Positions 8,666 through 17,159 of a DNA stretch of 64,000 nt are shown here, piece by piece. Every line of letters begins with the position of its first letter. Position 1 is the first letter of the stretch. The notes below the pieces were generated by a model. That model was not told the DNA's origin, did not search any database, and was given only the letters and a program-made list of their open reading frames with translations. Source of the DNA: RGIG9115 sp045649825 (lineage in GTDB: Bacteria > Bacillota > Clostridia > UBA1381); assembly GCA_045649825.1 (NCBI GenBank), contig JAZRQO010000021.1:1-64000 (forward strand). Direction: 5' to 3'. The translations under genes and the position numbers were made by a program.

Positions 8666-8694
8666 ATTATATGCTATTTTGAAAAAAATATCTA
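8666..8694 (-). promoter_or_regulatory. weak promoter of uxuAB
   Basis: On the minus strand a perfect TATAAT (8666-8671) has only a poor -35 match (TAGATA, 8689-8694) at 17 bp. A weak -35 with a perfect -10 suggests dependence on an activator. It faces away from the uidA promoter. Confidence 0.45.
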
Positions 8695-8741
8695 TTATGA
8701 ATGTTGTCTATTAACTTTTGAAAAATTGATTATTTGAAAAA
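8677..8741. promoter_or_regulatory. three TTTTGAAAAA repeats, candidate operators
   Basis: TTTTGAAAAA occurs at 8677-8686 and 8716-8725, and ATTTGAAAAA at 8732-8741, all in the same orientation within the uxuA-uidA divergent region. The first overlaps the uxuA promoter spacer and the others lie just upstream of the uidA promoter. They may be binding sites for a uronate regulator, but AT-rich DNA makes chance matches easy. Confidence 0.35.
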
Positions 8742-8753
8742 ATGTTCTGATTT

Positions 8754-8782
8754 TTGTATTTATTAGGTTAAGTATGTATAAA
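8754..8782 (+). promoter_or_regulatory. promoter of uidA
   Basis: TTGTAT (8754-8759), 17 bp, TATAAA (8777-8782), 43 bp ahead of the uidA start. Confidence 0.55.
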
Positions 8783-8825
8783 CTAAGGTCAAAACAATAC
8801 AATAACAGGCAGATTGGAGAATAAT

Positions 8826-10649
8826 ATGAAAAAATCAATGTTATATCCCGAAATAACCGCTACAAGACGTTTTTACGATATGTGCGGCATGTGGAACTTT
8901 AAATTCGACCCCAATGGCAAAGGTGAAGAAATGGGTTGGCACAAGAGCCTTGGAAAATGCGATAAAATGGTGGTCCCCTCAAGCTTTAATGATTATTTCA
9001 CAGACAAGGCTGAAAGAGAATATACAGGTGATTTCTGGTATGAAACAAAAATAGTAATCCCCTCAGAGCTTAAGGATAAGGATGTGTTCCTCAGATTTGA
9101 CGGGGTAACTCACAGAGCAATTGTATTTGTAAACGGCACAAGAGTAGGCGAACACGAGGGCGGATTTATGCCCTTCACCGTGGAAATAAATGATGTTGCA
9201 CGATGGAACGAAGAAAATACTGTGACGGTAAAGGTTAACAATGAGCTTAGTCGACAGTCATTGCCTGCAGGTGAAACAAGAACACTATCAAACGGGAAGA
9301 AAATCTGCAAGCCCTACTTTGACTTTTTCAATTACTCGGGAATTATACGACCGGTACGCCTTGTTGCCGTTCCAAGGGAAGCAATAACAGATTTTTCTGT
9401 TGTTCACACTATTTCAGGGAGCGATTCCGTAACATCATATATTGTTGATACTACAGGTGACAGTGATGTGGAAATAAATGTGTACAACGAAGAACGGGAG
9501 CTTGTGGCACACACAACAGGGAAAGCGGGAGAAATTCGAATTAAGGATGTTCGACTATGGAATGTCCGTGACGCTTATCTTTACACCTTTGAAATTAAAA
9601 TCAAAAATGGTGACACCGTAATTGACGAATACTATGAACAGATAGGAATCAGGACTGTTAAGATTGAAGGCAGCCAAATACTGATAAACAACAAACCCGT
9701 TTACCTTAAAGGCTTCGGAAAGCACGAGGACTCATCCCTTTACGGAAGAGGATATAATCCTGCGGCAATCAAGAGAGATTTTGAACTTATGAAATGGTGC
9801 GGTGCAAATTCCTTCAGAACTGCACACTATCCATACAGCGAAGAAATAATGAAATTAGCAGACCGTGAGGGATTTCTGGTAATTGATGAGGTTGCGGCAG
9901 TTGGTTTTTTTGAAAGCCTTATGAACTTTATGGACGCTTCAACCAAGGCCTCTACCGGATTTTTTACTCACGAGGATGTGCATACAAAAACCATGCAGGT
10001 ACACAAGGATGCAATAAAAGAGCTTATTCAAAGAGATAAAAACCGTGCCTCGGTTATTGCCTGGAGCCTTATGAACGAGCCTGAAACCACAAACGATGCT
10101 GCAGTTCCGTACTTTAAAGAAATATTTGATTATGCAGGAACACTGGACCCTCAAAAACGTCCTAAAACCTTTGCTCTTATTGCCCTGTCACTTCCCGACA
10201 CCTGCACTTGCTACAATGTCGCTGATTTTCTTTGCCTTAACCGTTATTACGGATGGTATATGCAAGGGGGCTTTGAGATTGAAGATGCAAGAAAAGCATT
10301 TGTTTCTGAAATGGATAAATGGCAGGCTAAGAAGCTTGACAAGCCTTTCATTTTTTCAGAGTTCGGCGCAGACACACTAAGCGGTATGCATAAGCTTCCA
10401 AGCGTTATGTGGAGTGAAGAATATCAACAGGAATATCTTAAAATGCAGTTCGAGGTTTTTGACAGCTACGACTTTGTTAAAGGCGAACAAATCTGGAACT
10501 TTGCAGACTTTCAGACAACTGAGGGCATTATGCGTGCCGACGGTAACAAAAAAGGAATTTTTACACGTGACCGTCAGCCAAAGCTTGCCGCCTATTATAT
10601 AAAAGATCGATGGCTGGAGCTTCCCCTGAACTTTAAAGAAAGGAAATGA
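8826..10649 (+). CDS. uidA: beta-glucuronidase, glycoside hydrolase family 2
   Basis: A 607-residue GH2 enzyme that hydrolyses beta-D-glucuronides. It has the sugar-binding and immunoglobulin-like domains (about 1-275) and a TIM barrel. The acid/base Glu is in MNEPE (about 418) and the nucleophile Glu is in SEFGAD (about 512). GNKKGIFTRDR contains the N-x-K pair (574-576) that recognises the glucuronate carboxylate and separates true glucuronidases from galactosidases. No signal peptide is present, so it acts in the cytoplasm on imported glucuronides. Residues 360-393 form an active-site loop similar in length to the Escherichia coli loop 1. ATG 8826 with GGAG 6 nt upstream is preferred over TTG 8814. 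It is cotranscribed with the transporter downstream. Confidence 0.95.
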   Translation: MKKSMLYPEITATRRFYDMCGMWNFKFDPNGKGEEMGWHKSLGKCDKMVVPSSFNDYFTDKAEREYTGDFWYETKIVIPSELKDKDVFLRFDGVTHRAIVFVNGTRVGEHEGGFMPFTVEINDVARWNEENTVTVKVNNELSRQSLPAGETRTLSNGKKICKPYFDFFNYSGIIRPVRLVAVPREAITDFSVVHTISGSDSVTSYIVDTTGDSDVEINVYNEERELVAHTTGKAGEIRIKDVRLWNVRDAYLYTFEIKIKNGDTVIDEYYEQIGIRTVKIEGSQILINNKPVYLKGFGKHEDSSLYGRGYNPAAIKRDFELMKWCGANSFRTAHYPYSEEIMKLADREGFLVIDEVAAVGFFESLMNFMDASTKASTGFFTHEDVHTKTMQVHKDAIKELIQRDKNRASVIAWSLMNEPETTNDAAVPYFKEIFDYAGTLDPQKRPKTFALIALSLPDTCTCYNVADFLCLNRYYGWYMQGGFEIEDARKAFVSEMDKWQAKKLDKPFIFSEFGADTLSGMHKLPSVMWSEEYQQEYLKMQFEVFDSYDFVKGEQIWNFADFQTTEGIMRADGNKKGIFTRDRQPKLAAYYIKDRWLELPLNFKERK

Positions 10650-10653
10650 AGAA

Positions 10654-12051
10654 ATGGAAAATAATTTCGGACTCCGCGACAAACTGGGTTATATGCTGGG
10701 AGACCTTGCAAATGATTTTTTCTTCATCTTTGCAAGCTCTTTTCTAATGGTTTTTTATACCAACGTTTTGGGCATTGCACCGGGGGTTGTGGGAACTCTG
10801 TTTGTTACGGCTAGAGTTATTGATGCTTTTACAGACATTGCTATGGGACGAATTGTGGATATCACACCCGCCCGTAAAAACGGAAAATTCAAACCATGGA
10901 TAAAGGTAATGTCAATCCCCGTGTGTATTGCAGGATTTCTTCTGTTTGTACCGCAAGTTGCCTCCCTACCTATGCCATACAGGATTGCATATATATTTAT
11001 AACTTATATTCTATGGGGCAGTATATTCTACACTTCAATCAACATCCCCTACGGGTCAATGGCATCTGCAATAACAGGCGACCCCGGTGAGCGAGGTCAG
11101 CTCTCCACATTCAGAAGTGTTGGTGCGGCTTTGGCAGGAGCCACAATAAGTGTTACCGTACCCCTTATAGTTTACAAATATGATGCTGCAGGAAATCAAA
11201 TTATACTTCCCTATAGATTTCAGTTTATTGCTATATCCTTTGCAATCCTTGCATTTATCTGTTACAGACTATGCTACAGTCTGTGCCATGAACGTATTGT
11301 TATTGAAAACAAGCAACGGGAAAAAACCAGTATACGAAGCACATTAGGAAGCGTTTTTTCGTCAAGGAGCCTTTTGTGCATTATAGCAGCAGCTGTGATA
11401 CTTCTACTATCTATGCTCCTCGCCCAGTCCCTTAACATATATTTGTTTATGGACTATTTCAAAAACAACACCGCTATGTCTGTGGCAGGTTTTCTGAACA
11501 CTGCCGCAACACTTATACTTGCCCCGTTTACGAAAACAATTATAAAAAATGTAGGCAAAAAGGAAGCTTCTTCAATCGCTCTTCTTTTTGCTTCGGCAGT
11601 TTACTTCTTTGTTCATTTTTCGAGAATAACAAGCCCCTGGATTTTCTGCATATTTGTAGCTCTCGGCAATCTGGGAACAGGAACATTCAACCTTATGATC
11701 TGGGCGTTTATAACTGATATAATTGACAACCGCGAAGTACAAACCGGAACACGTGATGACGGAACAATATATGCATTTTATTCTTTCGCCCGTAAAATCG
11801 GACAGGCTTTAGCAGGTGGACTTGGCGCTTGGGCGCTTGAAATTGTGGGCTATAAAACAGCAGTAGCCGGAGAAACAGTAGTGCAGGCAACAGAGGTGGT
11901 TGAAAAAATATACTCCGTTGCAACCTTAACGCCTGCAATATGCTACCTTGCAGTGGGACTTATACTCACTTTCGGATATCCGCTAACAAAGAAAAAAGTG
12001 CAAGAGAACTCAAAGATACTTGCAAGTAAGAGAAACAAAAAAATCCTCTGA
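10654..12051 (+). CDS. GPH-family glucuronide:cation symporter
   Basis: A 465-residue, 12-helix transporter of the glycoside-pentoside-hexuronide:cation symporter family. The N-terminal region (GLRDKLGYMLGDLAND, then DAFTDIAMGRIVDITP) is the family signature, and the protein has the usual length. It begins 4 bp after the uidA stop and is followed by a terminator, so the two genes form an operon. The role of importing beta-glucuronides, like UidB (GusB) of enterobacteria, is inferred from this pairing. Its stop codon TGA lies in the loop of the terminator hairpin. Confidence 0.88.
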   Translation: MENNFGLRDKLGYMLGDLANDFFFIFASSFLMVFYTNVLGIAPGVVGTLFVTARVIDAFTDIAMGRIVDITPARKNGKFKPWIKVMSIPVCIAGFLLFVPQVASLPMPYRIAYIFITYILWGSIFYTSINIPYGSMASAITGDPGERGQLSTFRSVGAALAGATISVTVPLIVYKYDAAGNQIILPYRFQFIAISFAILAFICYRLCYSLCHERIVIENKQREKTSIRSTLGSVFSSRSLLCIIAAAVILLLSMLLAQSLNIYLFMDYFKNNTAMSVAGFLNTAATLILAPFTKTIIKNVGKKEASSIALLFASAVYFFVHFSRITSPWIFCIFVALGNLGTGTFNLMIWAFITDIIDNREVQTGTRDDGTIYAFYSFARKIGQALAGGLGAWALEIVGYKTAVAGETVVQATEVVEKIYSVATLTPAICYLAVGLILTFGYPLTKKKVQENSKILASKRNKKIL

Positions 12052-12067
12052 CGAGGATTTTTTTGTT
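12037..12067. terminator. bidirectional intrinsic terminator
   Basis: AAATCCTC (12041-12048) pairs with GAGGATTT (12053-12060), with A and T tracts on either side. It ends both the uidA-transporter transcript and the convergent LtaS-like gene. Confidence 0.85.
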
Positions 12068-12069
12068 TC

Positions 12070-14082
12070 TTATTCAGGGAAGCCTTCCGGCACTAGCTGC
12101 GTCCATATATTGGGGGCGCCAAGGTTTGGTGTTTTGTCCCAACCTATATATTTTCCGTAAAACTCATTACTTCTGTTTTCTTCATCAAACAAATCGTTAT
12201 ACTGAAGATTCTCGTATCGGTTTATCCACTCTGCTTCTATACCTGTTGCTTCGCTGTATTTTGCAAATCCGTTTTTTGAAATTGAATAATAACCCATAGC
12301 ATTCATAGCAGGAATAACTCTTTCAAGTGATGATAAAAAGCTATGGTATGACGGCATTTCAATGCCTGCAACTTCAAGCAATCTGCTTGATAGGAAGTTT
12401 AGACTTGTACACTCCACCGTATCCTCAGGTATGTCATAATTTGCCCATATGAAGAATGGAACCTTATATTTCAACATCTGTTGGTCGAGTGTTTCAAAGG
12501 GGCCGCCGTGAAGCTCGTCATAAAACTCAGTTTCTATTTTCGGGAAATGGTCGCCAAAGAACAAAACGATAGTATCTTCGGGATAGTTCTCAAGCTCCGT
12601 AAGGAGATACTCCACTGCCGAGTCCGTTTCCTTTATAACAGAAAAATACTGTTCGGCTTTTGGGTATTCACGGCTGTAACCTTCAAGCTCTACGGTTTGA
12701 ATATAGTTTTCACCTTCATAGGTGTATCCGCCGTGGTTTTGCATTGTTACGCCAAAGAGAAACATGGGTTTGTCCTTTTCTTTGGTTTGGAACTTATTCA
12801 TTACATACTCAAACATTTCGCGGTCGCTTACATATTTACGAAGCATGTTAAAGCCGGGATAGCTATCTATAAAAGTACTTTCGGAAAATCCCATTTTAGG
12901 ATACAGTGTATCCCTTGACCATCCGTCTGCATAGTAAGGGTGAGTTGCTATGCTTTTATATCCGTAATAATTAAGAAGCCATGCGAGAGTATATATTTCC
13001 CCGCCTATATGCTGCTGATAGGGCACTGAGTTTTCGGGGAGAAACGCCATGGAATGACCTGTCAGCACTTCAAATTCAGAGTTGGCAGTATTAGCTCCGT
13101 ATACTGAGGCCAGAGCATAGCCTCTTATTGTGTTCTCACGAAGTGAATCCATAAAGGGGGTTATGGGAATATTTGAGGTTATTTCTTTATTTCCGATTAC
13201 ACGGAAATCTGCAAAGGATTCATCCATAATAATTATAATATTGGGAAGGTCCTCAGATTTTATATTCACAGGCTCGTATTCGTTTTCATAAACCTGTATG
13301 GTATGGGGTCCGTAATTGTCAGGCTCATTGATAAACGAATCTCTCACGCCCATAAAAAAGTTAAGGAAGTAGCCGTTCTTTTCAGTACCCTGAGTTTCCC
13401 ACATTTTTATAGGTACATTTATTGTTCCTACCCAGATTATCATAAAATATACGATAGCCAAAGTAAGTGATGTAAGACGCGCTCTCTTATTCGGGAGCTT
13501 TGGAAGCTTTGGAATAAACGTATGCGCAAAAGCCGCAATGCCCCACAAAAGCCATGAAAATACCATTCCCGATGTTAAATTAAGTTCATACTGGCCTGCA
13601 ACATTAAAAGCCGTGCCGATGGATGCAAAATCCATTGGTCCGAGTTCTTTACCACGGAACTGATATATAAATCCGTTTGCCATACACAAGAATGCAAGAG
13701 CAAAGGTTGTTACCACATTTGAAAGCTTCCATCTTGCAGTAAAGGCAAAAACAACATTTACAAGCATATACACGCAAAGAAGATTGAGAAAGGTTTTATA
13801 CGGACCTACCTGATGGAGATTTCCCGAACAAAGCATACTAACAGTAATGCAAAATGTTATGGACACCAAAGCTATGCTCCACACATAGTTAAGCATAAAG
13901 CGTGCAATTCTCGGGAGTTTTTTTAGCTTAAAACAACCAACTCCCACAAACAGAATAGCAAATATAATTCCTGTATACCAGTTAATCCGCCACCAGCCTG
14001 CAACTAATGCAACTGCCGCAAGTATAATACCGATTATTCTGTTTTTCTCATCAAATGTAAGCAAAGATTTCAGTTTGTTCAT
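12070..14082 (-). CDS. LTA synthase family sulfatase-fold transferase
   Basis: A polytopic membrane enzyme with an extracellular sulfatase-type domain, 670 residues. About five membrane segments lie in residues 15-220. The catalytic domain follows, with metal-binding MDESF (286-290) and the nucleophile Thr in NTANSEFEVLTG (about 332), plus the later GDHFP metal motif. Family members move glycerol-phosphate from phosphatidylglycerol to teichoic acid or glycolipid acceptors, using Mn2+. LtaS proper, LTA primase and related phosphoglycerol transferases cannot be told apart here. It is 75 bp downstream of the macro-like/TIR gene on the same strand, with no clear terminator between. Confidence 0.85.
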   Translation of the reverse strand: MNKLKSLLTFDEKNRIIGIILAAVALVAGWWRINWYTGIIFAILFVGVGCFKLKKLPRIARFMLNYVWSIALVSITFCITVSMLCSGNLHQVGPYKTFLNLLCVYMLVNVVFAFTARWKLSNVVTTFALAFLCMANGFIYQFRGKELGPMDFASIGTAFNVAGQYELNLTSGMVFSWLLWGIAAFAHTFIPKLPKLPNKRARLTSLTLAIVYFMIIWVGTINVPIKMWETQGTEKNGYFLNFFMGVRDSFINEPDNYGPHTIQVYENEYEPVNIKSEDLPNIIIIMDESFADFRVIGNKEITSNIPITPFMDSLRENTIRGYALASVYGANTANSEFEVLTGHSMAFLPENSVPYQQHIGGEIYTLAWLLNYYGYKSIATHPYYADGWSRDTLYPKMGFSESTFIDSYPGFNMLRKYVSDREMFEYVMNKFQTKEKDKPMFLFGVTMQNHGGYTYEGENYIQTVELEGYSREYPKAEQYFSVIKETDSAVEYLLTELENYPEDTIVLFFGDHFPKIETEFYDELHGGPFETLDQQMLKYKVPFFIWANYDIPEDTVECTSLNFLSSRLLEVAGIEMPSYHSFLSSLERVIPAMNAMGYYSISKNGFAKYSEATGIEAEWINRYENLQYNDLFDEENRSNEFYGKYIGWDKTPNLGAPNIWTQLVPEGFPE

Positions 14083-14157
14083 CTATATTAATCCTTTCGG
14101 TGGTATTTCAAAAGTATGTTATGTAAAAAAGCAAAATTTCATCCAAATAAGACGGCT

Positions 14158-15204
14158 TCAGAATTCACCGCTTACAATTTTGTCTACAAATTCCTCTATT
14201 CGCTTTTCACGGGGCGGAATGCGTGCATCTATCCAATGCTGACGTGATAAATAATATAAAAATGCCGGTCTCAGTTCTTCGCCGTCCATACGGAGAGGAT
14301 GGTATCGTATTCCTCGATAAAGCTCCTTAAATGCCAAATCCACCTCGTTTAAAACGTGCTCCGACTGCATACTGTTATGACTTATTATTACTATGAAATG
14401 ACTGCACCTTTCAATGGCCTTTACTATGGAAGTGGCGTAGTCATTTTCATTCACATTTCTGGGAGCATACCAGACCCTTTTACCCGATGCTTCAAGCTTT
14501 GCACAGATACTGTCAGCAATGCTTTTATCTGTTGTTGTATAGCTTATAAAAACCAAATCGGCAGAATCATTAGGATGCCCACTATACGATAGTTTCTCTT
14601 TATGTAACGTATATGAATTTTCAAGTGCCATTGCTATTTTAAATGCATTGCTCTGATTATAGTCAACAAAATTAAACCTTTTTATATTTTCATTGGTTTT
14701 TAAAAATTCGATACATTCATTGATTATGGGTATAATCGTAATCTCAGGTGAAATTCCCTGACATCCCGCACCTATAAGAGGCATTACTACCGACTCGACC
14801 TTTATTCCGCTTAAAGAAATCAAACCAAGAAATTTAAAGTAAGCCTTTATCAATGCCAGAATTTCTTTTTCACGATTGCAAGGTTCTGTATCACACTCAT
14901 GGCTCATTTCAACACAGGCAATATGCCCCACAGGCAGTGGAGAACTCTTTATTTCTTGCGAAAGCCATAGGTTGCACGTATCTCTCAAATCAATTTTCGG
15001 AACATCTGCCAGAGCTTCTACGTCTATCCCCACAAGGTCAAGTGCTTCGAACATAGTACCGGGAGTGGGTGCATATCCGCCCACAAAGGCTGAAACAGTA
15101 AGAATATCCGTCTGTTCGGGGAAATCCAAAATATTGCAGGAATAAACAGATATTGTTTTCTCACCGTATTTTGTTTGTATATTTACCGAATGCATAGGAT
15201 TCAC
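14158..15204 (-). CDS. macro-like domain plus TIR domain protein
   Basis: A 348-residue protein with two recognisable parts. Residues 5-196 look like a divergent macro (ADP-ribose-binding) fold: TDILTVSAF sits where macro proteins have DAIVNAAN, followed by a Gly/Pro loop, and MPLIGAGCQG matches the late macro glycine loop. Residues 217-330 are a TIR domain (LVFISYTTTDKS, RVWYAPRN, then SEHVLNEVDLAF with the likely catalytic Glu at 287). Bacterial TIR domains cleave NAD+ or make cyclic ADP-ribose signals. GTG 15204 has GGCGG 7 nt upstream; ATG 15195 is possible. It follows the HEPN gene by 40 bp and shares its promoter. A defence role is an inference from TIR systems such as Thoeris. Confidence 0.72.
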   Translation of the reverse strand: MNPMHSVNIQTKYGEKTISVYSCNILDFPEQTDILTVSAFVGGYAPTPGTMFEALDLVGIDVEALADVPKIDLRDTCNLWLSQEIKSSPLPVGHIACVEMSHECDTEPCNREKEILALIKAYFKFLGLISLSGIKVESVVMPLIGAGCQGISPEITIIPIINECIEFLKTNENIKRFNFVDYNQSNAFKIAMALENSYTLHKEKLSYSGHPNDSADLVFISYTTTDKSIADSICAKLEASGKRVWYAPRNVNENDYATSIVKAIERCSHFIVIISHNSMQSEHVLNEVDLAFKELYRGIRYHPLRMDGEELRPAFLYYLSRQHWIDARIPPREKRIEEFVDKIVSGEF

Positions 15205-15244
15205 TCTATCACCGCCTCTCCTCATAAGCGTATCTATTGCCCTT

Positions 15245-15613
15245 CTATTCGCCGAGCACAGCTTTAACAAAATCAATTACAATATTTGCACTGTATACAA
15301 CTCCCCTTGCTTTACACTCTTCTATTCGGGATGAATGTACCAGTGAGTTTCTTAAACTTCGTATTATATTTATTTCATGACTTATGTCTGAAGGCAAAGG
15401 GGAGTCAGGACCTGCACAAAAGCTCATCACCTTTTGAGGCATCTGACCTGATTTGTAAACTGTACCTCTTATGACTTTATATCCTTTGTTTATAAGAAAC
15501 AGTTCCAAAGCTTTTTCGCAAATCATATATACATCTAAAAATGCATTCAGACCCGATTCATCAATACACTGAAGCTTTGACGATAATCCCTTTATTGCAT
15601 CTGCAGCTTCCAT
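15245..15613 (-). CDS. HEPN-like protein with R-x4-H motif
   Basis: A small, mostly helical protein of 122 residues. RNSLVH at residues 88-93 fits the R-x4-6-H motif of HEPN ribonucleases, placed late in a helix (INIIRSLRNSLVHSS) as in that superfamily; residues 20-45 would form another long helix. I do not recognise a closer family. It is the first gene of a two-gene unit with the macro-like/TIR protein, under a very good promoter. ATG 15613 has AGGAG 8 nt upstream, better than GTG 15622. It may be the RNase effector or a regulatory partner of the TIR protein; this is inference. A non-catalytic HEPN adaptor is the main alternative. Confidence 0.6.
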   Translation of the reverse strand: MEAADAIKGLSSKLQCIDESGLNAFLDVYMICEKALELFLINKGYKVIRGTVYKSGQMPQKVMSFCAGPDSPLPSDISHEINIIRSLRNSLVHSSRIEECKARGVVYSANIVIDFVKAVLGE

Positions 15614-15658
15614 ATCCTTCACTCCTATTACAAAGTAAGTAATTTTACAGATATCAAA

Positions 15659-15687
15659 ATTATATCACATTTATATGCTAGTGTCAA
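15659..15687 (-). promoter_or_regulatory. consensus promoter of the HEPN/TIR unit
   Basis: On the minus strand TTGACA (15682-15687) and TATAAT (15659-15664) are separated by exactly 17 bp, both perfect consensus. The unit should therefore be well transcribed and not depend on the upstream rlmD transcript. Confidence 0.8.
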
Positions 15688-15732
15688 ATTTTGTTTTTTT
15701 ATGTAAATGAAGCTATCATTTTACTAATAGCA

Positions 15733-17094
15733 TTAATTATCATATTGAAGCAGTGCGACTGCTTCGACGTGCACTGTATTCGGGAACATATCAACCGCAG
15801 TTACTTTGTCAAGCTTATATCCGCCTTGATTTAGGATTTTTATATCTCTTGCTAAAGTGGCGGGGTTGCAGGATACGTAGACTATTCTTTTGGGATTTGC
15901 AGAGATTATTGTATTGAGAGTGATTTCGTCGCTTCCCTTTCTTGGCGGGTCGATTATAACTATATCGGGTTTTTCGCCGCCTTGAATCAACTGAGGTACG
16001 ATTTTTTCTGCACTTCCTGCATAGAATTCTGCATTTGTAATACCATTGGCTTTGGCATTTTTCTTTGCATCCGCAATTGCCCGGTCTACTATTTCAACAC
16101 CGATTACTTTTTTTGCTTTTTTCGCGGCAGTAAGAGAGATTGTTCCAATTCCGCAGTAAATATCCATTACTGTGTCGGTGTCGCTTATATCTGCATATTC
16201 TATGGCTTTATTATACAAATTCTCCGTTTGCTCGGGATTTACCTGAAAAAAGCTGTTTGGAGATATTTCGTATTCGCATCCGCAAAGCGTGTCGGAAATA
16301 AATAATTTCCCGAAAACTGTTCGGTTATTGGGACCGAGAACAAGGTTTGTTCTGTCGGGGTTTATGTTAAGAATTATGCTTACAACAGAACCATCGGCTT
16401 GTATAATCTTATCTGCCAATGCTTTTTCATTGGGGAGTGATGAGGTTTTTGAAGATACAACAACCATTGTTTCCCCTGAAAATCTGCCACGGCGTATGAA
16501 TATACGGCGCACCGCTCCCTTATGAGCTTCTTCATCATAAGGTTTTACCCTGTTTTCGTTCATATATTCAAGGACTGCATTTATTATTTTACCGTCATCA
16601 CCCATACCGAGCATACATCCGTTTAAAGGAATAATACTGTGGCTTCTCGGTGCATAGAACCCGCAAACCACAGTGCCTGACTTGTCCGCACCAACAGGAT
16701 ATACCATTTTATTGCGGTATCCCATATCACAGAGAGCAGGAATTAATGATACTTCTGTATCAGGGCTTTGATTTCCAAGTCTGACAAGGGCGTCGTATAC
16801 GAATTTTCTCTTGATTTCGCACTGAGCATCATAATTAATATGCATAAGCTGACAGCCACCGCACTTTTTGTACGCAGAACACTCAGGCACTCTACGGCTC
16901 TCGGATGAACTGATGATATTAAGACATTTACCATATGCATATGCAGATTTCACCTTGACTATCAAGGCCTCAATAACATCTCCCTTAGCCGTAAATGGCA
17001 CAAAAACAGTCAGACCGTCGTGACGTCCGACGCCCATACCTTCATTTGTTACATCTACGATTTCAAGAGTTACCTTATCATTTTTCTTAATCAT
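15733..17094 (-). CDS. rlmD: 23S rRNA (uracil-5-)-methyltransferase, RlmD/TrmA family
   Basis: A 453-residue SAM-dependent RNA uracil methyltransferase. It has an N-terminal TRAM domain (1-55), an Fe-S cluster motif (CSAYKKCGGCQL) and a C-terminal methyltransferase fold with DIYCGIGTISL, IDPPRKG and the catalytic VYVSCNP. Firmicute members (RlmCD type) often modify both U747 and U1939 of 23S rRNA, so the exact target is uncertain. ATG 17094 with AAAGGAAG upstream gives the proper start; the open frame extends 21 nt further. It follows jag, in the place where mnmE usually stands in Firmicutes. Confidence 0.88.
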   Translation of the reverse strand: MIKKNDKVTLEIVDVTNEGMGVGRHDGLTVFVPFTAKGDVIEALIVKVKSAYAYGKCLNIISSSESRRVPECSAYKKCGGCQLMHINYDAQCEIKRKFVYDALVRLGNQSPDTEVSLIPALCDMGYRNKMVYPVGADKSGTVVCGFYAPRSHSIIPLNGCMLGMGDDGKIINAVLEYMNENRVKPYDEEAHKGAVRRIFIRRGRFSGETMVVVSSKTSSLPNEKALADKIIQADGSVVSIILNINPDRTNLVLGPNNRTVFGKLFISDTLCGCEYEISPNSFFQVNPEQTENLYNKAIEYADISDTDTVMDIYCGIGTISLTAAKKAKKVIGVEIVDRAIADAKKNAKANGITNAEFYAGSAEKIVPQLIQGGEKPDIVIIDPPRKGSDEITLNTIISANPKRIVYVSCNPATLARDIKILNQGGYKLDKVTAVDMFPNTVHVEAVALLQYDN

Positions 17095-17129
17095 AATACT
17101 TCCTTTAAATAGCATTTTTTAGTGCAAAA

Positions 17130-17151
17130 GGCGAATGCCTAAGCATCCGCC
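17130..17151 (-). terminator. probable terminator after jag
   Basis: GGCGAATGC (17130-17138) pairs with GCATCCGCC (17143-17151), with one G-U pair. In the minus direction it is followed by TTTTGC, a short U run. It would separate the rpmH-jag operon from rlmD, perhaps only partly. Confidence 0.5.
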
Positions 17152-17159
17152 ATTTAATA

